NCBI GenBank assembly: GCA_964035575.1
Contig: OZ037908.1
Coordinates: 992,001 to 1,056,000, forward strand
Reading direction: 5' to 3'
DNA: 64,000 bases
Origin: Rhynchopus sp. YZ270_cl-10
Lineage: Eukaryota; Euglenozoa; Diplonemea; Diplonemida; Diplonemidae
The notes beneath the pieces are model-generated. The model was given only the letters and a program-made list of their open reading frames with translations, searched no databases and was not told the DNA's origin. Below, in pieces: positions 29,188 through 38,704 of this stretch. Every line of letters starts with the position of its first letter. Within the stretch, counting starts at the first letter, position 1. Both the position numbers and the translations under genes were made by a program.

Positions 29188-30636
29188 ATGGAATTGGTGA
29201 TACAGGGCTTCAGGAAGGAGTACGTGATGGAGGTGGGTGAGGATGACACAACGGAGACGATGCGGCAGAAGGTGGCGTCTGCAGAGGGGTTGTGCGAAGA
29301 CAGCTTTCATATGGGCTTCGGGGGGAAGGACGAAGGAGAAGACATCACAGAACTGAGTGCTGGGGACAAAGTCGTGTTGACGAAAACGCCGAAATTCGAG
29401 GCCATCACAGCACTACACGCTTTGGGTGAGAAGGACCTCACTGCAGAAAGGCTGGAGCAGGTGAGAGATCCGAAGGTGGCTGGCTTGCTCCTTCAGGCAG
29501 AAGTTGCGACTGCGATTCCAGAGGGCTTCTTCTCACATACTGCAATAACGCGCATTGGCTTCGGTTGTGCGTCCGCTGCGGATGACGACTGTGGCATCAC
29601 ACTGGACCTGCCTGCCTTGCCCTGCGTCACCACAATAGGGAACAGGGTACTCCGCGGGTGCACAGCGTTGTCGACAGTGGACCTCAGCGGCCTTCATGCT
29701 GTCATTGCCATCGGCGACAGGTTTCTCGCCGTGTGCCAGGCATTGTCGACAGTGGACCTCAGCGGCCTGCAATCACTCACTGCGATTGGGGAGAGTTTTC
29801 TCGCCGGGTGCAGTGCGTTGAAGACAGTAGACTTCTCCGGCATGCGAGCAGTCACCACAATCGGGAACAGGTTTCTCTACGGGTGCACGGCGTTGTCGAT
29901 GGTCAACCTCAGCGGCCTGCAATCACTCACCGCGATTGGGGAGAATTTTCTCGCCGGGTGCACTGCATTGAAGACAGTCGACTTCTCCGGCATGCGAGCG
30001 GTCACCACAATCGGGTCCAGGTTTCTCGCCGACTGCACCACGTTGGCGACAGTAGACCTCAACGGCCTGCAAGCAGTCACTGCGATTGAGTATGGGTTCC
30101 TCTCCAGGTGCACAGCGTTGTCGACAGTGGACCTCACCGGCCTGCGATCGCTCACTGCGATAGGAAATAGATTCCTCTATGGATGCAAGATGTTGTCAGC
30201 AGTCGACTTTACCGGCATGCAAGCAGTCACCACAATTCATCACGAGTTTCTCTCCGAGTGCACGCGATTGTCGACAGTGGACCTCAGTGGCCTGCAAGCA
30301 GTCACCGCCATAGGACCCAGCTTCCTCTCCGGGTGCACAGCGTTATCGACTATCGACCTCAGCATCCTGCAAGCAGTCACTGCGATTGGGCGTTCGTTTC
30401 TCTCCGACTGCACCAAGTTGCCAACAGTGGACCTCACCGTCATGCGATCGCTCACTGCGATAGGGGACAGATTCCTCTTTGGGTGCACGAGGTTGTCAAC
30501 AATCGACCTTACCGGCATGCAAGCAGTAAACAAGGTTGGGAATGAGTTCCTCTCCGAGTGTCCAGCACTGCAGACCGTACACGGCAAGGACAGTAGCCAA
30601 ATTCTACGCGCAAGAGTACGTAATAGGGTGAAGTAA
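29188..30636 (+). CDS. Ubiquitin-like domain plus BspA-type leucine-rich repeat protein
   Basis: A 482-aa protein. Residues 1-~72 resemble a ubiquitin-like domain (MELVIQGFRKEYVMEVGEDD, TETMRQKVASAEGL, LSAGDKVVLT). Residues ~145-475 are 13 repeats of 24 aa with the pattern LTAIG, FL.GC, AL.TVDLSGL, the BspA-like LRR_5 type found in Trichomonas, Entamoeba and other protists. Such repeats form an elongated binding surface. No signal peptide or membrane anchor, so probably cytosolic, unlike surface BspA proteins. The repeats are also alike in DNA, alternating DLSGLQ and DFSGMR units, which suggests recent internal duplication. Partners unknown. The LSU rRNA fragment directly abuts the 5' end. 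Confidence 0.85.
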   Translation: MELVIQGFRKEYVMEVGEDDTTETMRQKVASAEGLCEDSFHMGFGGKDEGEDITELSAGDKVVLTKTPKFEAITALHALGEKDLTAERLEQVRDPKVAGLLLQAEVATAIPEGFFSHTAITRIGFGCASAADDDCGITLDLPALPCVTTIGNRVLRGCTALSTVDLSGLHAVIAIGDRFLAVCQALSTVDLSGLQSLTAIGESFLAGCSALKTVDFSGMRAVTTIGNRFLYGCTALSMVNLSGLQSLTAIGENFLAGCTALKTVDFSGMRAVTTIGSRFLADCTTLATVDLNGLQAVTAIEYGFLSRCTALSTVDLTGLRSLTAIGNRFLYGCKMLSAVDFTGMQAVTTIHHEFLSECTRLSTVDLSGLQAVTAIGPSFLSGCTALSTIDLSILQAVTAIGRSFLSDCTKLPTVDLTVMRSLTAIGDRFLFGCTRLSTIDLTGMQAVNKVGNEFLSECPALQTVHGKDSSQILRARVRNRVK

Positions 30637-30715
30637 AGCAGGGGAGTGGGAATATGGTTATATGGGTAGGTTTGAGGGTCTGGCAGGAAACGTGGAATGA
30701 TCCCCCCCTTTTTTT

Positions 30716-30830
30716 CAGATGTAAACCACGAAATGGATGTAGGACTGCATGGTTGGGGTGTCCACCCGGTACAGCCGGTCATTGTACCAAAGGTACACTG
30801 TCATGAGGGCTTTGTATTTCAACTCTACTT
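30716..30830 (+). repeat. Dispersed repeat A, long copy
   Basis: CAGATGTAAACCACGAAATG, then GCATGGTTGGGG, then CCCGGTACAGCCGGTCATTG, then GTACACTGTCATGAGGGC and TTTGTATTTCAAC. Same block order as 2430-2560. Confidence 0.8.
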
Positions 30831-30846
30831 TTTTTTGTCAGGGGGG

Positions 30847-31254
30847 TCAGACCCTGACCAGCGATCTGAAAACCCCAGGGTCACAACACGCGGTGACCCA
30901 CACGATGACCATCCTGCAGTGGGTCTGATGAAGGTGCTGCTTACATTCCCTCCGCTTCACCAACTCTTGGTAGTTGAGTGTCGAGACAAGAAAGGAGGAC
31001 ACACCATGTATCCATGCTGTGCTGACAGTGATTTTCTTACCTAAGCGTCGCAGGCAGACTCCGAAACGAATCTCTGCCGGCTGCCCCTCTGCCCTAGCCA
31101 AGCTGTCCGGCCCGGCCACCCCCGTGTCCGGATTTAGCACCACGTCCTGCTGCGTGATCCGCCGCCACAGCTGCTTGACGGTCTTTTGGCACGACATCAG
31201 AGGTCCAGACTTTGTCGCGGAAGGCGACTGCACCCGACCTCCACCTGCGCCCAC
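30847..31254 (-). CDS. Candidate minus-strand gene in a GC-rich island, unknown
   Basis: The part at 31036-31300 is far more GC-rich than the flanks, like coding DNA here. The minus-strand frame contains MSCQKTVKQLWRRITQQDVV and AEIRFGVCLRRLG. It meets a good splice donor (GTAAGA) at about 31041, after which the open frame looks noncoding, so the real gene is probably spliced and continues elsewhere. An alternative start just upstream (MALTRADFPANTHDVEWAQV) lies in another frame. I do not recognise a family and cannot resolve the exons. Confidence 0.3.
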   Translation of the reverse strand: MGAGGGRVQSPSATKSGPLMSCQKTVKQLWRRITQQDVVLNPDTGVAGPDSLARAEGQPAEIRFGVCLRRLGKKITVSTAWIHGVSSFLVSTLNYQELVKRRECKQHLHQTHCRMVIVWVTACCDPGVFRSLVRV

Positions 31255-31312
31255 TCGACGTCGTGGGTGTTTGCGGGAAAATCTGCCCGCGTGAGCGCCA
31301 TAACGGCTTTTT

Positions 31313-31453
31313 GAGGTTCTGTTTGGTCGAAAAGGGGCTCACTGTCCGTTTAGAGGTTCTGCTTCCTGATTTTTTTAGAGGTTCTGCTTCCTGCTTTTTA
31401 GAGGTTCTGCTTCTGGACTAATAGGGGCTACCTGGCCGCTTTAGAGGTTCTGC
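31313..31453 (+). repeat. Irregular tandem repeat, TTTAGAGGTTCTGCTTC unit
   Basis: Five copies of GAGGTTCTG (starting 31313, 31353, 31378, 31401, 31444), most followed by CTTCCTG or CTTCTG. A second word, AGGGGCTACCTGGCCG or close to it, is interleaved twice. Confidence 0.8.
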
Positions 31454-31698
31454 TTCTGCTTGATAACGTTCTTGCGGCTCTGTTGCTTCTGGTCGAGTAT
31501 ATGGATTTTTTGTCCGCGTGTATTGGGGTTTTTTTTTTGTTGAAAAAATTGATTGTTTCCGACGACGTTGTATTGAACCATACCGCCACTGTGTGCCCTA
31601 TGGTTACCTGGCCTCTCTTCTACACACAACAATCAGGTTCTCTCAGCCCACCTTTGTTTTCTTCGTTTTCTGCACAAAAAGAAAAAAAAAAATACAAA

Positions 31699-32270
31699 AT
31701 GATTCAGATGCGCAAGCTGCACATTGCATTGATCGTTATCCTAGCGGTGTGCTGGTTGATTCAGATGATTGGCACTGCGGTGAAGGAGGGGAGCAACAAC
31801 GGACACGACCTCCGGCGCTACTGGTGGGCGGTGATCCTGGAGCTGATTGTGCTCATCCTGAATGTGTTTGTGCTGTTCAAGGGCGTGGAGGAGTGGCACA
31901 CCGCACTCATCTCCCTCAGTACCATGGCGTCTGCCTACCTCATGGTGATTGCTGACGGCTGGCTCGATATGAACAAGGACGGGGACATGGGGGCTGCAGG
32001 CACAATCCTCGTGATCATCATTAACATTTGCGTCATTGTCTTCGTTTCGAACCCGACCTTCAGACAGCAGGCACAAACCAAGGTATCTTGTCCAAAAGAA
32101 ATTCCTGTTTTATTACACAACACACAACTGGGCAAATATTCCGCTCTGATGAAGCTTACCCACACACCCTTCTTTCAAAACAATTTATTCAGGTCGAGGA
32201 GGTGGGGGACACGCTCGCGACGAAGGCGAAGGACTTGAACAACAACGAAGACGCCGTTATGAGCGCTTAG
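31699..32270 (+). CDS. Small four-pass membrane protein, two exons
   Basis: Exon 1 31699-32082 and exon 2 32193-32270, joined in phase 0 (donor AAG|GTATCT, acceptor TTTATTCAG), give 153 aa. Four hydrophobic segments are clear: LHIALIVILAVCWLIQMIG (~7-25), WWAVILELIVLILNVFVLF (~42-60), TALISLSTMASAYLMVIADG (~68-87) and AGTILVIIINICVIVFVSNP (~99-118). The C-terminal cytosolic tail is an acidic/basic helix (EEVGDTLATKAKDLNNNEDA). Topology is like MARVEL or tetraspan proteins, but no diagnostic motif is present. The upstream ATG at 31483 is rejected: that extension is low-complexity and reads through a T run. Function unknown. Confidence 0.75.
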
Positions 32271-32696
32271 GAGAGGCAAAGGCGCTGTTCTGGTGGAGTG
32301 TGGTCTTGTTGTGTATTTTACCTCAACAGAGGGCACATCATCAGAAAGACAGCTGGCTGTTTCTTTTTCGATGTACAGTGATGTGTGTGCACTTTCAACT
32401 TCTGTTTTGGATGTATGCAGATCAACAAGCAACAGACGTCCAGACACGATTGCGTTTTCGAATTAAGGTGTCCTGACACCGAGCTCTATTTTTTGAAGTA
32501 AAGGATGTTCATCTTCCAAGTGTTCTTCTCTGTTATTTTTCCCCCTGCTTCAGCTCAAGCCGGAGTTTTTGTTAATTAATGTGTTTGCACTTTCCCCACT
32601 TCCACTCTTTTATTAACACAAGTCTTCTTTCTGTTCTAATCGCAATAAAATTGCTTTCATTTTTCTCCAGTTTTGCTTCTTTTAGTTGATTGAATT
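32271..32696. other. Intergenic region
   Basis: No gene seen. Carries TGCACTTTCAACTTCTG at ~32388 and a related TTTGCACTTTCCCCACTTCC at 32583, members of the short GCACTTTCAACTT motif family. Confidence 0.5.
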
Positions 32697-32945
32697 CAGA
32701 AGAATCTGCGCCGGAACATAAAAAGTTTTTTAGTTCAAATGTTGTGATAGGGAGACGGCACCTGCCAATTTATTGGTCTGGCCCTCTGGGTCTTTAGGTT
32801 TTCCGATTCCAGCGACAAACTAGCATTAGCTAGTGAGCCCTCGTTTGGAGACACCAGTCAGGTGGGGAGTTTGGCTGGGGCGGCACATCTGTTACACATT
32901 AACGCAGGTGTCCTAAGGCAAGCTCAGTGAGAACAGAAATCTAGA
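32697..32945 (+). rRNA. LSU rRNA fragment (start of domain V), displaced relic
   Basis: The core GTCAGGTGGGGAGTTTGGCT, then GGGGCGGCACATCTGTTA, then TAACGCAGGTGTCCTAAG and GAACAGAAATCT, is almost identical to nuclear LSU rRNA. Upstream parts are collinear but decayed: AGAATCTGCGCCGGAA for AGAATCAGCGGGGAAA, AGTTCAAATGTTGTGA for AGTTTGACATTGTGAA, CTAGCATT. The normally invariant AAGACCC word is lost, so this cannot be a normal functional LSU region. In the genome it comes after the LSU 3' end fragment (28880), the reverse of rRNA order. Confidence 0.88.
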
Positions 32946-33142
32946 CGACTTAAGCGCGAGGTGCTCATGCAACTCTTCTGAACCCCCTCTTTTCCTGCAA
33001 AAGGTATTTCCATACTCTTCTCAAAACACACCAACCCGCTAACTCATAACCAACCTTTACCCCCCCCTGCCACATCACCATGTTCAAACTTTTCATCAAA
33101 ACCCTTCTTTTCAAAAGCAGTGACAAGACTCGTGTCTATTAC

Positions 33143-33858
33143 TCAAAACATCAGCAAAACAATAGGAGGGGGGGTACCACTTTTTTTTTTTATACTGTGC
33201 TCCACAACACCCGTCGTTTGCTGCAGCCTTCTTTCGTCCTCATCCGTGGACCACCGCTGATCTCTTACATCATCAACAACCTCCATTGGCTCGGTGGTGC
33301 TTTCTTCTCCAGTGTCTGTCAGGCGACGCCTCGTTCTCAGCGGTTCCAAAACTGTAGAAACGGACACACGTATGATACCCTCTCCGAGTATCTCCATCAG
33401 TTTTTCCTGTAATAGCTGGGATGTTTAGCACATCATAGTGGTAAGGTCTGTATGTCAGGAACATACTAACGGGAAAGATAGCGGAAGGGGTGAATGCTGT
33501 ATCAACGCTGTCAAATTCTGCGTTGCACACCCCAACATGCAAAATGCGGGATGCTGCCCCTTTGGGACTCTTTCTAGGTACCAAAAGAAGAAGGGCGGTA
33601 GAAATCGTTGAGTCTCTCGTCCTCGTACGTCGTCATGAGGAGCATTTTCTTCAAATGTTCATTGTAGGTGGGGGGTTCTGCGCTGTCCGGTTTGGGCGCG
33701 TACGCGGTCCCTGACATCCTCGTCCTCTCGCAAATCATCCACCACTTGCTTCCGTTGTACTCCTTCCATGCAGCTGATGCCAGTTTCCATTGCACTAAAT
33801 TGGCACTCATGGCCATTACACCGATCATTCCAAAGATATACTGTGAGGGCATTTTCAA
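33143..33858 (-). CDS. Tentative intron-containing gene, unresolved
   Basis: Two protein-like stretches lie on the minus strand. The first (33858 to ~33579) reads MPSQYIFGMIGVMAMSANLV with a hydrophobic start, then KEYNGSKWWMICERT and YNEHLKKMLLMTTYEDERLN, and meets a possible donor GTACCT. The second (33406 to 33143, after acceptor CTATTACAG) reads EKLMEILGEGIIRVSVSTVL and then TEPMEVVDDVRDQRWSTDED. The two do not join in phase directly. A small exon around 33470-33510, ending at a GTATGT donor, would fix the phase but is a guess. Perhaps a small single-pass membrane protein; family unknown. Confidence 0.4.
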
Positions 33859-34211
33859 TATATTTTTTTATTCGCAGGTGTGCGAGCGAATCACTGACGT
33901 TCAGCTCTTGACAGCATGAAGCGCACTGCGTCCCTGGAAATACATGACTTGGAAAGCCTTTGAGCTACATCAACTGCCCGGACCAGATTCTTCCAGCATT
34001 GGCAGAATTCCTGAATACCACCCACCCGCGAAGGGTAGTTATCCGGGAAGACCCCACACCCATTACACTCCCCCCAACACCACCTACAGTACCGACACCC
34101 CCCCCTCCACCCCCACACCCCCTAACCCCTTTTACACAACACCTCTCCTTTCCTCCCCCTCCCCCCTCCCTCCCTCTCTCCCCATTAAAGAATTTCTGCG
34201 TTTTTTTTTAG
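33859..34211. other. Spacer upstream of BBS7
   Basis: Contains a long C-rich tract (34070-34190) ending in a T run and AG just before the BBS7 ATG. This is like the pyrimidine-rich leaders and introns elsewhere in the window, so an untranslated first exon further upstream is possible. Both strands have short protein-like frames at 33890-34010; neither is convincing. Confidence 0.5.
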
Positions 34212-36988
34212 ATGACTTCTGGGGCAGGTATCGGGATTACGAGTCTGAACAGGGTAGACTTTGCGCTGGTAAGTGGGAGCAACAGAAAATGTTTGTGTGT
34301 ACTGCCGCGCACTGCGGGGAAGGCGAAGCGGCAGAAGATCGTGGTGGGCGATACGGAAGGGTACCTGAGGTGGCTGACTGTCGGGAAGGTTGGCGAAATG
34401 GACTCTTGTTATAAGGTGCAAACCTCAGGAAAGCTCGGCTTCAGCTCAGTCAACATAGATGAACGCGAGGACGGCAACAAAAAGGTCTTCGCCGCCGCAG
34501 GAGACACCATTTGGGGCTACAAAGAGCCAAAGACAAAGGACTCCTCACGCATTGACAAGCCTTTCTTCACCTTAGAGACAAACCTTACGACACATATCCG
34601 CAACATGGCCGTCAAAGCGCCGTTTATTTGGGCGGCTTGTGAATACGTTATTGCGGGGTTTGATAATGGAACGGAGATTGCGTATTTAGGGACGGACAGT
34701 GTGAATGACGTTGTGCTGGCGACGGTGACGCAGAAGAAAACGTATGAGGCAGTTGTAGCATGTCAAGACCGGTCGATTCGGGTGATCAGCGGGAAGGAGT
34801 TTGCATTGAATGAGTCCTGCGAGGGTGCGGTGTTGTCGCTGTGCAATGTGGAGTGGTCGCACGCCCCGCAACAGGCTCAGACCCTCCGCTCCGCGAAAAA
34901 GACCAAAAAGGACCCAGAACAGCAAGCCCGCGAGGCCACCAACGAAATCGTTTACGGAACCTCAAACGGCTTCCTCGGGAGTTTCAAGGTGACCCCCAGT
35001 GGTCTTTCCAAAATGTGGTCCGCCGGAGGCAACGCAGAGAGCAAAGGAGGCATCGCAGCACTTCTTGCGAACGATACATTAAGCGTAGGTATGCCCCAAA
35101 TGGTCGTAGGTCGTGACGACGGGAACGTCGAGGTGCATGGTTATGAGCTGGGAGCTGAGGTGCCAAAATGTACCTTCAAGGCTGCAGGATCCGAATCGAT
35201 CCAGAGTGTCAGCTCAGGATTCGTGATGCAGCTTGACCGTGAAGATGTCGTGGTGGCAACGTATACAGGGAAGGTTGTGGGGTACATCAACGACACCACC
35301 CAAGACGTCCCATTATGGTCCAATTCCGGTGCCGCCGCGATGCCCGAAGAGCGTGCGAAGACGCTGTCCATACAGAATTCAGAGAAAAAGAAAAAACTAC
35401 AAGCGCTTAACGAAGAGGTGGAGAAGATGCGTGCGAAGCTGCAGCAGAAGAAGGATGACTACGGCAAGGTCAGTACCAGCATGGTGCCGGTCACTGCGTC
35501 GCACAATGTGAAGGACAAATTTGTGCTGGAGACCGGAGCGTATTGGGCGTTGGGGATTGAGATTGATGGGCCCATTGATACTGTCGCAATCCAAAGTGAT
35601 GTAGACATCGAGCTGATCGACACCGACGCAAATGCCTGCATCGTTTCCACTACCGTCCCCTCCCCCGAGGACCCCTCCAAGCTCCTTGCCTGCTATCGTT
35701 GTACAGAAACGACGTCGCGGATGCAAATGAAGGTGCGGACCATCGAAGGCCAGCACGGCCTTCTCCGTGCGTTCATCATCCCCTTCTTGACGCCAAAAAC
35801 ATGCCAAAAGGTGGAGTACGATATCAAACCACTGTCCCTTCATCAACGTCTTTCCGAAAGCCCGGAGACACCCCCACCTGTGTTGGTGATGATGAAGATG
35901 GAGGGGGCCTTTTCGGAGACCGATATGCATGGGTGGGTGCACGACTGTCTGCCGGAGGTGCCGCAGAAGATGCAGAAGGACAGTGCTGTGTACTACTTCG
36001 TGTCGACGCTGCTCGGAACGCAGTTGCGTGTACAATACCGTGCAGGGGAGGCGATCTTTGGATCAGACAACGTCAGCACCCTCATCATTCTCTCGGAGTT
36101 CATCGGAAAGGCTGCAACCCAATCAAAGAAAACGCTGAATGTGACGACAGACACAACGCACCTTGTGGAGAGCTGTATTCGTGTGTTGACGATGCTCAGT
36201 CCGAAGCTGGAGTATCAGTTGAGCTTAAGCGACAAGGTTGCTGTGATGGAGAGCCTCAAGGAGATTGAGATGCAGGAGCAGGAGGTGACCTTCTTGAGTC
36301 AGGAGTACCAGAATGTGCTGCAGGTGTGTTGGTTTTTTTGCTTTTTGTGAGTGGAGGGGGGGCCCAGCCCCAAACCAAAGTTGGCCTGAGGCCTGGGTAA
36401 TTTTTCCGTATTTGAGACTAAGAGGTCTTACCCATCCTAGACTAAGAGGGGTGGTTTTTGAGGCATAATTTGGCATGATAAATGTCAATAAAATAAACCC
36501 AAACCCCCTTTCTGCACAGAACACAGCCGCCATAGAGAAGGAGCATTCACAGCAGCCACGCAAGCTTGAGTTTTTGTACGGTCTCGTGCGCAAGCTGTAC
36601 CTCGACAAGAGCACGCTCAAGGGGCAGACAGCGTCGAACAAGGTGCCGGCACTGATGCAGCATTTGCAGGTATGTACACATTCACTGAACAAACTACCAC
36701 ACCCATTTTCTGAATATTTGGGGGATTTTCATAATAAAGTGTGGAGGCTTGTATTCACCATATTGGCCTCCGTTTTTTTTTGAGGTTTTCCGACAGTTTT
36801 GTTGTGCTACACGTTATCGCGTTATCGATTACTCAAACACCCCCACACCCCCCCAATTACCCAACACACTAAGGGCCATATTCTGCGCAAGAATCACCCT
36901 CACTCGGCAATCCCACCCCCCCCACCACCCAACACAGCACCGGCGGTACAACCTCGAAGAGCTTATAGAGTTCTTCAAAAGCGGGTGA
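34212..36988 (+). CDS. BBS7: BBSome subunit BBS7, three exons
   Basis: Exons 34212-36323, 36520-36669 and 36938-36988 join in phase 0 (donors CAG|GTGTGT and CAG|GTATGT; acceptors TCTGCACAG and CCAACACAG) into 770 aa (human 715). Match to BBS7 is clear along its length: NRVDFALVSGS, VVGDTEGYLRW, FFTLETNLTTHI, DSVNDVVLATV and ACQDRSIRVISG in the beta-propeller (~1-340), GRDDGNVEVHGYE, a coiled coil (~380-420, EEVEKMRAKLQQKKDDY), the GAE/platform part (IQSDVDIELIDTD, TIEGQHGLLRAF, PKTCQKVEYDIKPLSLHQR) and the C-terminal helices ending NLEELIEFFKSG. BBS7 is a core part of the BBSome coat that carries membrane proteins in and out of cilia. This shows the organism has or had a cilium or flagellum. 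Confidence 0.95.
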
Positions 36989-37444
36989 ACGGGGACAACG
37001 GCGATGTTCTCTGCATAAACTGACGGGGAAGGGGGGAGGGGAGGAGGTAGGGGAGGGGCAAACAAAAGGGAGGGAAGGGCGGGGGGGGTGGAAGGGAAAG
37101 GGAAAACCTTTTGACCTCTATTGTATCAGTTCGTTTAAAAACAACACTGTTATGTGTGTTGCATTGCTTCCGGTGTCTGCGTCCGCCTATGAACGGTGAG
37201 GCGTTTGCACTTTCAACTTCTCCATTCTTCTCTCCCCTCAAAAAAATTCCCCTCCCGGGAAGTCCTTGGAACACCCTTACCATGTATTTCGGCAGCAGTC
37301 TCAAGATTCGAGACTATTTGAGGAGGTGATGTGATATTTCCGGGTTCTGGGTAGGTGGGGGTAGCGACTGTGTGTCTTCCCAGAATCGGCACAGCAACAA
37401 CAAAAAAGGTGCAGATTACAGATCTTTTTACAATACAACAATAT

Positions 37445-37503
37445 GCGGAGCACATCCTTGGGGTGTGTCACTCGCGCACACACGAATACCCAAATTTTTC
37501 AAA
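37445..37503 (+). repeat. Dispersed repeat C, diverged copy
   Basis: GCGGAGCACATCCTTGGGG, then TGTGTCAC and CACGAATACCC, ending AATTTTTCAAA. Same block order as the other copies but more diverged. Confidence 0.6.
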
Positions 37504-38208
37504 TAAAATCCCCCCCCCCTTCCCCCCTCCTTTTGGCCCCCAGAAATGATATAACATAACCACTTCGAAAATAACCATTTTTTTTTTGTGGCAATGCTGA
37601 CTGAAGCATGAGAAGCTTGGGATAATCTTATAATCTGTTCAGTTCCCCCCCTTTTTTGGGAACATTTTTATTGATCCCCTCCTCCTTTGTTATCAGTTTA
37701 TTGAGTGCAAAAATGTTGAAATACTTTTTTTTTTTAAAGCCACACGAAGTCCATCCAAAATTTAACAATTTCCCCCCCCTTTTTTTACATTAACAAAAAC
37801 ACACACCAACATTCAATGTGTTGTCTCCCCCATCCTCATCCCTTTTAACACCCCCTTTATTGGCGCTTCTTACCTTCTCCGCTTCGGAGCGTAACGAAAA
37901 CGAGAACGGTTGGCCCAAATGAAGAAAAAAAGTACAACAAATAAAAAATTGAGTACAGATCCTTGCACTAGCAGGGTGAGTGTCGACACAAACAACTAAA
38001 AGAGAATAAGAAAAAAAAAGCACAAAAAAGTAATGGATGAAAACAAAAAAAAAAATATTGAAGATTTCTCTCCCCCCCTAGTTTATTACAACCCATCCCG
38101 CATACGGTTGTTACCTTTAGATAGCAAGAGAAATTCTTTCCCTAGTTTCGACAGCGAGAAATTTTCCCATGTATTGCTCCATATTGCAAGAGGAATAATC
38201 AGTAATAC

Positions 38209-38262
38209 AGTGGAGCGTATCCGCTGGTGTGCGACACTAATGCAACCCAAAGGTTTTCTGGA
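38209..38262 (+). repeat. Dispersed repeat C, diverged copy
   Basis: GTGGAGCGTATCCGCTGG, then TGTGCGACACTAATGCAACC and AAAGGTTTTCTGG. Lies 100 bp before the NTF2-like gene. Confidence 0.65.
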
Positions 38263-38362
38263 AAAATAATATATCAGCTGCGATACTCAGACGAAACTAT
38301 ACTACACTCACCCCAACAAACACCCAGCAGTCCTCTCCCACATACCACACATTTTCTCAAAG

Positions 38363-38704
38363 ATGTCGTCCCCCTGTGAGGCTGCCAAGACCTTCGTGGA
38401 CCTTCGTGTGGCGAAGAAGAACGACGAAGCAAAGCAGCACCTTGCAGACGACTGCGTGTGGACGGTGCCGACGATGACGGGGAGCGACACAAAGACCGGG
38501 AAGGACAACGTTGCGGCCTTCTGGGTTGAGCAGGACAAGAGTCTCCCGACAGTTGTGTCGATCGACGACTTCGAGCCGACGGGCGACAACGCGGCTGTGC
38601 GCAAGATGGTCATCAAGAAGATGATGATGAAGATCAACCTCACCCAGACCATCACCTTCAACTCCGACATGAAGGTCGTCTCCTCTGTGACCGCCAAGGC
38701 GTGA
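38363..38704 (+). CDS. NTF2-like / SnoaL-like small protein
   Basis: A 113-aa single-domain protein with the NTF2-like pattern: N-terminal helices (CEAAKTFVDLRVAKKNDEAK), the LADDCVWTVP strand, the GKDNVAAFWVEQDK helix and then four strands ending in TQTITFNSDMKVVSSVTA. Length and order fit SnoaL-like cone-barrel proteins, which range from isomerases and hydrolases to non-enzymatic binding folds, so no activity is assigned. No signal peptide; cytosolic. Single exon with the ATG in good context after a CACA-rich leader. Confidence 0.75.
   Translation: MSSPCEAAKTFVDLRVAKKNDEAKQHLADDCVWTVPTMTGSDTKTGKDNVAAFWVEQDKSLPTVVSIDDFEPTGDNAAVRKMVIKKMMMKINLTQTITFNSDMKVVSSVTAKA

Larger units (their letters stand above)
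36989..38362. other. Intergenic region
   Basis: No gene recognised. G-rich purine tract after BBS7, GGCGTTTGCACTTTCAACTT at 37200, repeat C copies at 37445-37503 and 38209-38262, and long A, T and C runs in between. Confidence 0.6.

Noticed and set aside
29083-30155. Antisense frames opposite the BspA-LRR gene
   Set aside because: They mirror the 72-bp repeat unit of the sense gene.
33890-34010. Short frames on both strands upstream of BBS7, the minus one helical (NLVRAVDVAQRLSKSCISRD) and loosely like part of a histone fold
   Set aside because: Too short, no start or partner exon in the C-rich DNA next to it, and the two strands are equally plausible.
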